Shown: positions 1-9,632, numbered from the stretch's first letter. The stretch is 64,000 nt of DNA from Lumbricus rubellus (GCA_945859605.1 OX243821.1:13832335-13896334); one strand, 5' to 3'. Numbers and translations: made by a program. Notes: a model not told the origin generated them from the sequence alone.

Positions 1-321
1 AACCCACTACAACCGGAGACCTACACACAATTCTTCAAGGACAAATCAGCCATCGTTCTGGAAGACTTCAACGCCCACTGTTCTCTCTTTCAATCTGCAA
101 ACCGCACTCAGTCAACCCACCTGCTTGAACCTCGTGTACAAGTGGGTGGAAGTTTCCGGTCGACGGATGTGACACTTGTATCCAACATGGCGATCCTTGT
201 GCCTAAAAAGGAATCACCCTGGTTAACCCTGGCGGTCCCTTGCACCATTAAGCAAGGGAAGAAGAAGGCAAAGACCAAGATCAAGAAAGAAGAAAGTCAA
301 CATCTGAGAACAATGCAATAG
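1..321 (+). pseudogene. LINE endonuclease-domain remnant, open at the window edge
   Basis: Frame 1 is open from the first base to a TAG at 319-321. Residues 18-28 read SAIVLEDFNAH, which resembles the conserved 'GDFNAHH' block of the apurinic-like endonuclease of LINE ORF2, with Glu in place of the usual Gly. The rest of the endonuclease cannot be followed and the C-terminal third is lysine-rich, so the reading probably leaves the element by about base 220. It is the left edge of the LINE debris that fills the next 37 kb. The N-terminus lies outside the window. Family placement is inference from one motif. Confidence 0.4.
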
Positions 322-347
322 ACAGACCATTGCAATTGCTTGAACCT

Positions 348-540
348 TGCATATATATATATATATATATATATTTATATGAGTATGTATATATGTGTGT
401 ATGTGTGTGTGTATGTAGGAATGCATGTGTATACTGACTCTAATGCATTATGTGTGTATGTCCGCCTATATATGTCTATGTGCGCATATGGTTGTGTATG
501 TGTATGTATATATGTGTGCATGTATGCATTTATGTAAATG
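348..540. repeat. TA microsatellite followed by a degenerate TGTA/TG tract
   Basis: A run of TA dinucleotides at about 350-373 is followed by about 160 bases rich in TATG, TGTG and TATA. The overlapping ORFs here are isoleucine/tyrosine/histidine readings of the repeat and are not genes. Confidence 0.85.
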
Positions 541-1034
541 TCTCCGTATGCATATATATGTCTGCATATAAAATGCTTATTATGAGTAATTAGCACTATT
601 GCATGCAATATATTGTAGATAACTTGTATATATGCTTGCATATCATCTGCCTAGATCGTGGTTGTGCCGACTCCAGTGCTTAAAACACATCGAGTTGGGT
701 CCTCTGCTCTGTAATCAGTCAATGTATGCAGGCGGTGTAAAGTTTTCGACCGACTCGCAAAGCGGTGCCACACTACGGGAGCCGCAAACTAACGAACAAT
801 GATATAATGAACATCAATTATAATTATAGGCCCAGTCACTAGAATCTAAAGGAATACAGCACTATTTTTAATATTATATGTTAAATGGCTTAAAAGATTA
901 TACCAACTGCATGTATATATCTTGACAAACTGTAAATGTTCTTGGATGAGGCGATCATCATTGGAATGAAGCTTCTCAATAAATCGTACATCAGTCAGTG
1001 TTGCATGTACCAACTCTATTAGGAAAACTAAAAA
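541..1034. other. No recognisable gene
   Basis: AT-rich DNA without a long ORF, inverted repeat or recognised element family. It separates the endonuclease remnant from the first RT fragment. Confidence 0.5.
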
Positions 1035-1390
1035 AATTGGGAAGTGGGAAATGCAGCTAATTGGATTAAAAGCTTTCTAACTAACAGGACCTTTCAAGTA
1101 AAGGTTGGAGAAGAATTGTCAAAAAATTACATCAACAAAATGCAACCCCCTCAAGGATCGGTTATTTCCCCTTTGTTGTTTCTTCTCATGATTAACGATA
1201 TGCCACCAGGGCCAAAAGGCGTAAACATGTCACTCTTTGCTGATGACAGAGCAGTAGATAATTATATGCCATAGAAATGTGAAGATTTCAATAGACAATT
1301 TTCAAACAACGATTAATGGATACTTAAGTGCTGCAATGAAAATGGTTTTAAACTTTCAGTAGCCAAAACAGTAGGTGGGTCATTCCAGGA
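1035..1390 (+). mobile_element. LINE RT fragment (RNase H-type LINE, I/Nimb-like)
   Basis: The reading from 1044 contains WIKSFLTNRTFQVKVG, PPQGSVISPLLFLLMIND (RT motif B, with Gln in the usual place) and SLFADD (motif C, catalytic Asp pair) before a stop at 1272-1274. After a frame change, 1313-1372 continues with CCNENGFKLSVAKT, the expected next block. The RT is then broken off by unrelated sequence at about 1378 and resumes at 1869. Fingers and most of the palm are missing, so the copy is dead. The same motif set recurs at 6300-6490 and 17590-17710. Confidence 0.8.
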
Positions 1391-1868
1391 ATCCAGGTCA
1401 AATCATCAGTGTTTATGCATGACCATCTCCAATTTTGATGAAATTTGGCAGGATGGTAGAACCCAATGAGAAACGCTCAAAACCAAAGTTCTAGATTTTT
1501 GTGTCAAGCTGACACAAAAATCTAGAATTTTGGTCAACCGGTTTCTGTTGAAGGTCGACCCTAACGACCCGTATCTCAGCTCCTATTGCACCTAGAAGCA
1601 AAAGTGAGATACCAAATTAAAGCTGAATGAATGCTCTATTTGGGCAAGGTAGCTAAAAATAGTTATTTTGAGAAGAAAATAATGTGATTGACACTGACCC
1701 AGGCCACTTTGTACTCTCATAAATTTATTAACTTTTTACCATTCAAAGATCTCACTATTTTTAAGAGTTGAATTAAATGTTAGTAAGAAGTCATTTATGC
1801 TGTATTTTAGAGAATGATTTACACCAACTCTTTAGAATGGTGAGATCTTTGGCAAAGATAATATTAAA
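1378..1868. other. Insertion-like segment with two inverted repeats, splitting a LINE
   Basis: About 490 bases with no LINE similarity lie between the RT block ending SVAKT and the thumb block starting AKFLG. The segment holds a perfect hairpin at 1489-1527 (18-bp arms, 3-base loop) and an imperfect 28-30-bp inverted repeat pairing about 1745-1772 with 1825-1854 (shared core GTGAGATCTTTG). I could not find matching terminal repeats or a target duplication, so it is not assigned to a transposon class. Confidence 0.5.
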
Positions 1869-2282
1869 ATGGAAAATAAGGCAAAATTTCTAGGAATGAT
1901 TTTTGATAGGAAACTCAACTGGAAGGCATATATAACAGACACATGCAAAAAGAGGCTGAACCTTATGAGAGCAATCTCAGGTTATAATTGGGGGGCATCT
2001 AAAAAATCCTTATTAGCAATATATAAGGCATTGATTAGATCAATCCTAGATTATGGAGACGTGGCTTACGCATCAGCATGCAAATCACATTTAAATAAAA
2101 TTACGTCTATACAAACCGAAGCTTTACGGCTGTGCTGTGGAGCACCAAAGGGAACAGCAGCCTCTGCTCTGCAAAATGATTGCGGAGATATGCCCCTATT
2201 TCTAAGAAGAACTTATAATTCAAATAAAATGGGAATTAAAATAATAGGAAATAAGGACCACCCCTGTAAAGCACTGGACTAA
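1869..2282 (+). mobile_element. LINE ORF2 thumb/connection fragment
   Basis: A 137-residue open reading begins AKFLGMIFDRKLNWKAYI and carries CKKRLNLMRAISG, WGASKKSLLAIYKALIRS, LDYGDVAYASAC and CGDMPLFLRR. These are the blocks that follow the RT palm in RNase H-bearing LINEs; the same series is seen at 16503-16850 and 17890-18240. It ends before RNase H. It is the continuation of the element broken at 1378. No complete protein is encoded. Confidence 0.8.
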
Positions 2283-2423
2283 TACTTTTAAAACAACAAA
2301 ATATAAAAATCAGTTCTAAAGATACCGAATAAATGACTTTTTATTCAAATTTAATTCATCTGTTGTTGGACCATCTTTTCCTTCACCCCCAGTTTGGATA
2401 TAGACAGGAAAAGCCTCGTACGT

Positions 2424-2835
2424 GCCATGTCATCTTATCGTCAATGCTGAAAACAATGCTGAACAAACACTACACTTTCGTATGCAGGAATGAGCCGCAG
2501 ATGCTAGCTAGAAGGAATTCGAGGAGAGAGCGTGTTTGTTTACGAATAAAAATATTCGTTGGTCAATATACATGCATATGTTGGTAATAAAAATCAATAT
2601 ACATAAATTAAAAAACTCAAGCGAGCAAGCCAACTCTTGGACGCAGAAATACAGCAAAATATTTATTACCGACCCCTTACATGAGCCCAAGGACTGTCAC
2701 AGCAACAGCGTACACAAAGGTCCGAATTGCGTACACAAATGTCCTAATTGTGGACAGGGCCATAGTGCTGCATACAAATTGTGTCCTGAATATTTGGAAT
2801 ATTTTGAAGCATTAAGGAAATCAATGTATTATCGT
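2424..2835 (+). repeat. Repeat R, copy 1, with a gag-type zinc-knuckle piece
   Basis: This block recurs at 7036-7445 and, shorter, at 4497-4720. The shared part starts near CATGTCATCTTATCG and includes 'caaacactacac', 'gagccgcagatg' and 'gagcaagc'. Copies 1 and 3 run into a coding-like stretch (about 2695-2835) that reads VHKCPNCGQGHSAAYKLCP, a CCHC zinc knuckle as in LINE ORF1 proteins, then EYLEYFEALRKS. Copy 1 has an extra 15-base partial duplication before the knuckle (HKGPNC then HKCPNC). The block is a chimeric repeat, not an intact gene. Confidence 0.75.
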
Positions 2836-2994
2836 TCCTCAGAATCAATGTCAACACGATCATATTGTGACAACAGTGCTTGTATTTGGGGCATATTGGT
2901 GAAATTATTTAAGCACAAACCTTGCCACCAATCAATTATGTATATAACCAAGAAAGGCAACCTGGTTGAAACTCAATAAATGCATCGCTGACAA

Positions 2995-3258
2995 ATGATG
3001 GAAAGAGTAAGATGGCAGTCTAAGGTAGTCCATCATAAAATTATCGAGCCCAAGGTTTCCTCAAAAATCAAATACATGGATGTCACATGTGGTAGGGAGA
3101 CATGTTCGGGAGGTCTAGATATTAACAACATTACGCCGGAGCAGTCTTACTGTGTAGACCTCTGCAGCAGAGGCTGCAAAATTGGTTATGGTTGAGTAGA
3201 GTATGGTAATACTGTTATAAATTGGATCAAAGATTTTCTAACAGATAGAACCAATCAA
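2995..3258 (+). mobile_element. Two short LINE ORF2 scraps
   Basis: The reading at 3025-3090 gives IIEPKVSSKIKYMD, matching the QIEPLVSTRIKYMD block that follows RNase H in the copy at 33440-33480. At about 3205-3255, VINWIKDFLTDRT matches the RT block just before motif B. The order is reversed relative to an intact ORF2, so these are two joined fragments. Confidence 0.6.
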
Positions 3259-3559
3259 ACGCCAACCCCACCTCCCTCTCCCCCAGGAAATATCACCTTC
3301 TGTTTCAAATAATGCTAATAATTGTGCTGACAGCTATAGTTATAGATGTATTTCATTTTAAGTGACCTACAAATTCGTAAGTTTATTAATGTTCTGTATC
3401 AATTATGAATCACACACGAGACAAAAACAGAGTGATGAATTTTAAAATATGGTTTTATTCTCATAGTTGTTGTTGCACGAATTGAGAGACACCACACCGC
3501 AATATTTGTAATGACAGTCTGCTGATGAAAATCAATCAAAACCAACAAAATGAAATGTC
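3259..3559. other. No recognisable gene
   Basis: A C-rich run (about 3262-3290) followed by AT-rich DNA with no coding signal or recognised repeat. Confidence 0.45.
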
Positions 3560-3599
3560 ATTTTGACACTAAACATTCTAACTGGATAGCTTCTTCAGA

Positions 3600-3800
3600 A
3601 CAAAAGATATTAAAACATGGCAATTTTAAATGCTACAAGTTGCAATGTCTATCCAGATGTCTGGTGACAGCCTTAGGATTGTTTGCAGGACAGAAGTCGA
3701 CAAAGACAACATCAAGAAATGGGGCAGATCGACAGAAGGAAGATCGTCTGAACTGATTCGTATATTCTCAGCTGACCAACAACGGAGGTGGATTGAAGAT
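3600..3800 (+). mobile_element. LINE ORF1 N-terminal fragment
   Basis: The reading MSIQMSGDSLRIVCRTEVDK resembles FEGIQIVGDSLRLTF at 16989-17033, an ORF1 N-terminal block. The downstream 'tctcagctgaccaac' stretch is repeated at 12179-12200, showing that this is a dispersed element rather than a host gene. Only some 60 codons are recognisable and frames shift. Confidence 0.5.
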
Positions 3801-3984
3801 ATTTCTTATACTGGTTTTTACTGTTTTACTGTTTTCTCTGAATTGCATTATATTGCATTCTGTTGTAATTGAATTAGTCGAAAAAGCAGGGGACAAGCAG
3901 ACAAAGTCTATATTACAAGGAAATGTGATCTAAGAATAGTGACTAAGGATCAGGCACAAAAAAATACGATTACTAAAACTGAGC

Positions 3985-4200
3985 ACCTTAAATAACAATC
4001 CAGTGCAAGCAAGCCTACCATACGTACTGAATAGAACAAATCTACCATCAACAGCGAACCAAAATAGACCACCTAAAGTTCAGCCACCGATTCCTCCCCA
4101 GCAGAAAGTGGACTATACTTTAAGAGGTGTAGTATTTGGACTTATGGAAAACCAAGACAACTTGGATTACCAAAGAAAAAGGGGCAGAATTTATGCATAG
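3985..4200 (+). mobile_element. LINE ORF1 mid-region fragment
   Basis: An open reading of 65 codons ends in VDYTLRGVVFGLMENQD before a stop at 4198-4200. The LRGVVFGL block corresponds to VKGVLYGIEKDD (about 17140-17175) and VKGIIFGLEE (about 12215-12243) in other copies, so it is the middle of the same ORF1. The proline-rich linker before it is poorly conserved. Confidence 0.45.
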
Positions 4201-4269
4201 ATTAGGAAACGAAGAGGAGGAAGACGATGGGTGACGAAGCGGGCCAGGCATATTAGAGGCGCTACATCC

Positions 4270-4494
4270 TGAGGTCTCGACGATGCGACAACTACCAGAC
4301 ATACAGCCATGCAACACAATACTGCACTGAAAGCACCGTGTGCAGCAGATGCAGTCGCTAGAGTGTCCAACGAACACCTTAGGGACCAGCCAAACTTCAG
4401 CATGGACGAAGGCGACTGCGTGTGCATATAAGTCAGCGGCGTAGAGAAAGCGATGCTCTTTTGCAAGGCAATGCACGATGGCGTCTTCAAGAAG
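4270..4494 (+). mobile_element. Diverged LINE ORF2 C-terminal tail
   Basis: One frame reads RVSNEHLRDQPNFSM, a stop, then VEKAMLFCKAMHDGVFKK. This aligns with RVSNEQFRDIPNF and EKIILFCEAFYDGDFK at 28520-28650 although the DNA differs at many third positions, which supports this as the true reading frame. In the copy at 28330 the same tail follows a RHFLLEC zinc motif typical of the ORF2 C-terminus. It runs directly into repeat R copy 2. Confidence 0.5.
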
Positions 4495-4496
4495 CC

Positions 4497-4720
4497 GTGT
4501 CATCTTATCGTAAATGCTGAAAACTATGCTGAACGAACACTACACTTTTGTATGCAGGAATGAGCCGCAGATGATAGCTAGAGATGCTAACTAGATGGAA
4601 TTGGAGAGGAGAGATCGTGTTTGTTACGAATAAAAATATTCATTGGTCAATAAATATGTTGGTAATAAAAAAAAAAAAGATATAAATAAAAAACTCAAGG
4701 GAGGAAGCTAACTCAAGAGC
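4497..4720. repeat. Repeat R, copy 2
   Basis: Same unit as at 2424 and 7036 (CATCTTATCG, 'gctgaacgaacactacac', 'gagccgcagatg'). This copy has an A-rich run at 4669-4678 and lacks the zinc-knuckle extension. Confidence 0.8.
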
Positions 4721-4746
4721 AAACGCTACATACAATCATGTAATAG

Positions 4747-4836
4747 ATCGATCTGGCTATCACAACCAGAGACTTAGCTCTCCGATGCAGCCATAATGTT
4801 CTAAACACAGCCCTTGGATCAGACCACAAAGTCACC
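4747..4836 (+). mobile_element. LINE endonuclease C-terminal fragment, copy 1
   Basis: Translation from 4747 gives IDLAITTRDLALRC and then NTALGSDHKVT. IDLAIT and the SDH triad are conserved in the last third of LINE endonucleases; the His of SDH is catalytic in this family. Bases 4763-4836 are repeated exactly at 5189-5262. Confidence 0.75.
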
Positions 4837-5188
4837 TTGGACGCCAAGCAAAGAAGGCCAACAAGGTGCGTCTGCTTGCCTGTACTAAGATCTGTACGTA
4901 CCAGAGGGGCAAGTATGTGCAGAGAGTGATTGACGGAGTTCCTCTTGCTCTCTCTGACTCGGACATAAACGAGGCTGTCAAGGACAATGCGTGCCTGCCT
5001 TTGCGTATCTTTAAGATCAAAGACAATGTGAAGACGCGACAATGGCAGTTTTACTGGACTTCATTCCAGGCACGATTGTTCCAACAAGAGTGATTTATGA
5101 AATTAAAAATGCATGTGTACGTGCCTCCCCTACACGTTGCTTTGCTTGTTTTGGCCTCAACCATGTGGCCAAAATTTGCAGACAGACG
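4837..5188 (+). mobile_element. ORF1 (gag-like) fragment inserted inside the endonuclease
   Basis: The reading contains ARLLA-like VRLLACTKICTY, RGKYVQRVIDGVPLALSDSD, IFKIKDNVKT and, after frame changes, CFACFGLNHVAKICRQT (a CCHC knuckle). These match the long ORF1 at 20529-20905 block for block. The fragment sits between two identical 74-bp endonuclease copies, which makes it a secondary insertion or copying jump rather than the natural ORF1-ORF2 order. Confidence 0.7.
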
Positions 5189-5730
5189 CAACCAGAGACT
5201 TAGCTCTCCGATGCAGCCATAATGTTCTAAACACAGCCCTTGGATCAGACCACAAAGTCACCATGACCAAAATAGATGAGGAGGTAGAGGAAGAGATCGA
5301 TATTGGTCAACATAAATGGAATCTAAAAATGCAAAAATTTTGGAAAAAATTCAAAGCACTTTAAACAAACATTTATAAACTTCACCGATAAGTTACATAA
5401 AACAGCTTCTTCGTCGATTACAGTTCTGAAGGAAGACAGCAAATCGTAAACGTAAATACAAACCTGTCCCATTTTCGAATGATAAATGTTCAGAAGCAAT
5501 CTATGAGAGAAATAGATTATGAAATAAAGTGTCAGAAATAGAAGACCAAATCAAAGTACAAAGAACAAAATGCTATAACCAAAAGGGTAATTGCAGATAC
5601 GGCCCGACGTAGTTGGGAGGATTTCTGTGGAACCCTGAACTCCCAATCCAAACTAGGTCCAGTGTGGGGGATGGCAAAACGAATGAACGGATCCAAATCC
5701 AAAAAACCATACCCACACTGATAACCCAAA
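5189..5730 (+). mobile_element. LINE endonuclease end and EN-RT linker
   Basis: Begins with the second exact 74-bp copy of the SDH block, then MTKIDEEVEEEIDIGQHKWN and a stop. Beyond it, in shifting frames, come a basic linker and SWEDFCGTLNS, LGPVWGMAKRMNGS, the block that normally precedes the RT in this LINE group. The ordering shows this copy, not copy 1, is continuous with the downstream RT. Confidence 0.65.
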
Positions 5731-6485
5731 GTGGAGAGGCCTTCTCAAACGTCGGCAGCAGTGGATCTGTACGTCGACAATTTAAATAAAGATTTCAATA
5801 TATATGAAACACAGCAAGCAATAACAGGAGCTAAAAAACACTCAACTCCCAGTGAGGACAAGATCCCATATGAACTGCTACAAAACATGAACAAATCATC
5901 TATAACAGTATTATTAAAAATATACAATAACACATGGAATGCCCGAAGCCTGCCTGAAGACTGGAAACACGCAATCATCCTCCAAATCCTCAAACCACCA
6001 AAGGATCCAACAAAACGGGAATCTTACCGACCGATCTCGCTCACCTCCTGCCTATGCAAAGTCATGGAAAGAATGAGCGCAGATCGGCTCCAATGGTTTG
6101 TGGAAAGGAAGGAACTGTTGTCAAAAGATCAGGCAGGTTTCCGTAAAAACCGAAGCACCATGGATCAAGTACTTCGACTCCATGATAAAATCTACAAAAG
6201 CTTAAACAGTAAAGAGCATGTCCTGGGGTCTTTATCGACTTTGAGAAAGCATACGATATGCTACACATCCCAACACTGATGCGTAAAATTGGGAGCTTAG
6301 GAATAATGGGAAAAATGTATTATTGGATCAAAGACTTCCTAACGAATAGAACCTTCCAGGTAAAGGTGGGGAACACCCTGTCCAAACGCTTGTTACAAGA
6401 AAACGGAATGCCACAAGGTGCTATAATTTCTCCCTTACTCTTTCTTATAATGATAAACGATATTTCCCCAGGGGTCGATAGAGCA
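5731..6485 (+). pseudogene. LINE reverse transcriptase, frameshifted, catalytic motif lost
   Basis: The reading from 5731 holds EDKIPYELLQNM, LPEDWKHAIILQILKPPKD, ESYRPISLTSCLCKVMERM and DQAGFRKNRSTMDQ (RT fingers). A one-base loss near 6226 shifts the frame in motif A (FEKAYDML is read in the neighbouring frame). From 6258 the frame gives [35 protein letters not shown] (motif B) and AEISL, where motif C (F/YADD) should follow. Instead the sequence jumps to a second copy of the TSCLxKVM block. The copy cannot encode an active RT. Confidence 0.85.
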
Positions 6486-6556
6486 GAAATCTCGCTCACT
6501 TCCTGCCTTTTCAAAGTCATGAAACGGATGAGCGCAGATCGGCTCCAATGGAAAGG
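6486..6556 (+). repeat. Misplaced duplicate of an upstream RT segment
   Basis: Bases about 6488-6552 repeat 6029-6095 ('atctcgctcac' then 'gagcgcagatcggctccaatgg') and encode SLTSCLFKVMKRMSADRLQW. The join lies at the shared ATCTCGCTCAC string, which suggests template switching. Confidence 0.8.
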
Positions 6557-6790
6557 AATTCAATTCAGTTCGGATTTCAATGAAAATTTTACAGTATGTT
6601 TATTATGGTATTAGATGAAACTACGCCAAATTTCAGATCAATATCTTAAGTAGTCTTAAAGATGTTAAATTTTAAAGACGTCTAGAGTGTCCTCGTTTTT
6701 GACATTTTGGAACTCAAGTCTAAATTTTTAGCGATGCTTCGAAGCTCATAACTTCATTAATAATGACTCCAATTGGAGTTACTGGAGACG
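6557..6790. other. No recognisable gene
   Basis: AT-rich DNA without coding signal between two LINE fragments. Confidence 0.4.
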
Positions 6791-6960
6791 AAAGGGTCAA
6801 CACAATCCAGTGTAAAGCGCTGATTATTGCTTCTGAAGCGCTGTGAGGCACAAGTTTGTCTGCTTTACAGGTCGACAGTGGAGAAATGCGGCTCCACATT
6901 GCGAACAACAAAAACAAGATGATGGACGCAGAAGACCAACAATCGACCAAAAATCAAGTA
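6791..6960 (+). mobile_element. LINE thumb-region scrap
   Basis: Nearly collinear with 16731-16870: 'aacacaatccagtgtaaagcgctgat', 'acaagtttgtctgctttaca' and 'ggagaaatg.cgctcca' are shared. A small deletion (gcgctgtgagg for the expected gcactaaaagg) breaks the frame. Confidence 0.75.
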
Positions 6961-7035
6961 AGCGAGTTATGAAATCCTGTGCAAAATATCTCTTACGAGA
7001 CACTGGGAGCCTTGCCTCCAAGTGCTGCTTCGTAT

Positions 7036-7445
7036 GTGCCATGTCATCTTATCATCAATGCTGAAAACTATGCTGAACGAACACTACACCTTTGAGTGCA
7101 GGAATGAGCCCCAGATGATAGCTAGATATGCTAGCGAGATGGAATTCGAGAGGGGAGAGCGTGTTTGTTACGAATAAAAATATGCGTCGGTCAATATACA
7201 TGTGTATGTTGGTAATAAAAATCAATATGTACAACATAAATAAAAACTCAAGCGAGCAAGCTAACTCTTGGATGCAGAAATACAGCAAAATCTTTATTAC
7301 CGTCCCCTTACATGAGCCCAAGGACTGTCACAGCAACAGCATACACAAATGTCCGAATTGTGGACAGGGCCAGAGTGCTGCATACAAATTGTGTCCTGAA
7401 TATTTGGAATATTTTGAAGCATTAAGGAAATCAATGTATTATTAA
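7036..7445 (+). repeat. Repeat R, copy 3, with a gag-type zinc-knuckle piece
   Basis: Closest to copy 1 (2424). It reads HKCPNCGQGQSAAYKLCP and EYLEYFEALRKSMYY before a stop at 7443. The knuckle has His replaced by Gln relative to copy 1 (GQGQ for GQGH), so a zinc ligand is missing here. Confidence 0.75.
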
Positions 7446-7805
7446 ATTAAATCCCAGGCAGTGAGCATAGGCCTGAATGTCATCAGCATAGAGTTGGTGC
7501 AGGAAGCCACATGCAGACAACAAGGAACCAATACCAACTGTATAGAGAACGTACAGTAAAGATGATGCTATGAAAGCTATATGCAATAAAGACCCTTAAC
7601 TGAAGCACATAAACAAGTTCTTACTGACCACAATCAACGAACTGTTTCTGGTAAAATCCCATTTTAGTGTCGGTAATTATTTTTTCAGCGTTTTTCTAGC
7701 GGTTTCATTTTCAGCGGTTATTATTTCTTAGCGTACGCATTTCCGCTTTAATACGCGCATTAACAGTCGATATATATAAGCAATACTAACTTATAAAAAG
7801 TTGAA
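7446..7805. other. No recognisable gene
   Basis: No coding signal. T-rich stretches near 7670-7740 ('cagcgtttttctagcggtttcattttcagcggtt') show a short imperfect internal repeat of AGCGGTT. Confidence 0.4.
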
Positions 7806-8069
7806 ATGGTAGGGAGACGACGAGGATCAACGACAATTGTACCCGTCAACGAAGTCCTAAATCCCTTACAGATCACGAACGGGGAAATCTGGCGTCTACG
7901 AACACTGCTGCCGAATTTGAACGACACTGACATCGCCCTACAATGCACGTCGGCGTCTCATCAGAAATACAATGACGTGTGGTGCTTGTCACCGACTGTG
8001 TACACTCAACCGATACAATCAAGAGGTAGACGGTCGCCGATGGGCTTGCGACGGATGCGGTTGCCGTAA
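7806..8069 (+). other. Unidentified ORF, possibly the 5' part of a LINE ORF1
   Basis: 87 codons open from an ATG to a stop at 8067-8069. The product is basic at its start (VGRRRGS) and has no motif I recognise. It lies 170 bases upstream of an ORF1 zinc-knuckle region, so it may be the start of that ORF1 after frameshifts. I do not assign a function. Confidence 0.25.
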
Positions 8070-8235
8070 GTCCGTGCGTTTCAATTAGAAAGATATTGAA
8101 ATTGAGGATGGAGAGTTAACGTCAGAGCTGACTTGGAAGATCAAGAAAATCTTGATGAAATAGCAGACAGGATAGGAGCTGATTAGATGTCCACCCTAGT
8201 AAATTATGCCACAAGCAAAACTACATTGGTAGCTT

Positions 8236-8687
8236 TTGATAAAAATACTGAATAGTCAGAGATTATCGAAATTGCATATGTCAAATTTAAAGTGCATCCA
8301 TACATCCCTCGCCCCAAACGCTGCGACTGGTGCCAAAAATTTGGGCATGTTAAATTTGAATGCACCAGCACCAGGAAAGCTGTATGCAGCCGGTGCAGTC
8401 AAAATCACGAGTATAAAGGCTGTCCCAGTGTCAGCGTACACAAATGTGCTAACTGTGGACAGGGCCATAGTGCCACCTTTAAATTGTGTCCTATTTTTCT
8501 TAAATATCAGACAGCCCTTAAAATCAGGACCACGGAAAAAATCCCGTTTAGTGAAGCACTGAAAAAGTTAACAATTGCAGATGACACTAAAACTGATATT
8601 GAGTCAATCTCCATTCGAAGCGAAGAAACTACCTTCCTACAAGAAGCCAATATTTTTAAATACTTGTTTTTGCAGCTTAAGAAATAA
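8236..8687 (+). pseudogene. LINE ORF1 (gag-like) with three CCHC knuckles
   Basis: From about 8292 the frame gives HPYIPRPKRCDWCQKFGHVK, then CSRCSQNHEYKGC and CANCGQGHSATFKLCP: three clustered zinc knuckles after the proline-rich IPRP block. This layout is known for ORF1 nucleic-acid-binding proteins of I/Jockey-type LINEs. The acidic C-terminal half ends at a TAA at 8685-8687. The N-terminal half is degraded; the reading starts only after the frame change at about 8270. Its ORF2 begins about 430 bases downstream. Confidence 0.8.
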
Positions 8688-9122
8688 AGGACGAAGAAGG
8701 TGTACACTGACGAAGAACGAATCAGCTCGGAGGAAGCAACTGACGAACTAGACGTACACTGACGAAGGACGCAACCGACTACCAGTTCCACCTTTCTCGA
8801 TTTCGTCCCTGATACTTCTATGGGTTTATCAAACGGTAACTCTGCACTAAATGAGATGCATAGTTGCATACGCCAGCTGCTCTTGTACCTAAACATTGCA
8901 TTCGATGATGCTGCTTCGCCTACTGTTTTAGAAAGCAGTATGATGGCTGTCACTAATGCTGGAGCCATGGCAGTTAGCATTCCTTTTGTAGTAGGACCCT
9001 TGCATACAGCTCCATTCCTTGAGGCAGAACATAGCATTGAAACATCTGCATTCTGCCAGAAACGCCAAAAGGTCGTAAACAAGATAAGGAAACAACAGAT
9101 GCCCTAAATAAAGCCCAAAACA
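8688..9122 (+). mobile_element. ORF1 to ORF2 interval of the same LINE
   Basis: Holds a 95-codon open reading (8820-9107) without recognised motifs. By position it is the ORF1 C-terminus in a shifted frame or the inter-ORF spacer. Confidence 0.35.
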
Positions 9123-9300
9123 TGGAGCTATCCATTATGCAATGGAACGCTAGGGGCTCATGAGAAATAGATTCGAACTAAGAAACTATTTAAACAAAGT
9201 TAACCGACCACCCGGATGTAATACGTATCCAGAAGACTTTCTGGAGAAAAAAAACCAGTAGCCCCAAACAGGACAGATAAGAGGACATGGTGCCATCGCT
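9123..9300 (+). pseudogene. Start of LINE ORF2 (endonuclease N-terminus), decayed
   Basis: ATG at 9123 opens MELSIMQWNARGS, matching the LxIxQWNARGL opening of LINE ORF2 endonucleases, then a TGA. The neighbouring frame continues RNRFELRNYLNKVNRPPD, and DVIRIQKTFW corresponds to the 'PDVICIQETFL' block. Several frame changes in 150 bases show it is dead. The element ends or is overwritten by about 9300. Confidence 0.7.
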
Positions 9301-9309
9301 GGCCACGAG

Positions 9310-9400
9310 TGGCTGCGAAGGCCTTTCAACCTCGGTTGCTGCCCATCAATTGCGTCTACCTGTGGGTTGAAGCAGGGCTTGCATTAGATACGAGAGATGC
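9310..9400 (+). mobile_element. 5' scrap of another LINE ORF1 family
   Basis: The string 'catcaattgcgtctacctgtgg' resembles 'catcaattgcgcctacctgggg' at 19464 and 'ctcaattgcagtcacccgaa' at 19939, the start of the second ORF1 family. Confidence 0.45.
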
Positions 9401-9477
9401 ATCTGCTTTCTGCATAATTATGTTGTATTTTGACGTATGTGTCTCTTGGTGTGTGTGTGTGTGTCTTGCTGCTTTAG

Positions 9478-9632
9478 GAGCACATTCTCGAAAGATCGTA
9501 CTTCAAAAGGTGGCGATACCAGATTCAGAAGAGAAAGTTTCACAACATGGATACGTCGTACAAAGCAAGAATCCAGCAGGTCTGCAATACGATGACCAAT
9601 GATTACGAGATTAGACTCTTAGACTCGTGACT
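9478..9632 (+). pseudogene. Candidate exon A of an unidentified coiled-coil protein
   Basis: A TG-rich pyrimidine tract and 'gctgctttag' precede an open frame from 9478 (EHILERSYFKRWRYQIQKRK, then MDTSYKARIQQV). The frame hits TGA at 9628, five bases before a consensus donor GTAAGT at 9633. A single missing base near 9627 would explain both the stop and the phase mismatch with exon B. The product is charged and helical in appearance, and SYFKRWRYQI loosely resembles centrin-binding F/L-x-x-W repeats, but I cannot name it. A LINE tail on the minus strand sits at the donor. Confidence 0.4.
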
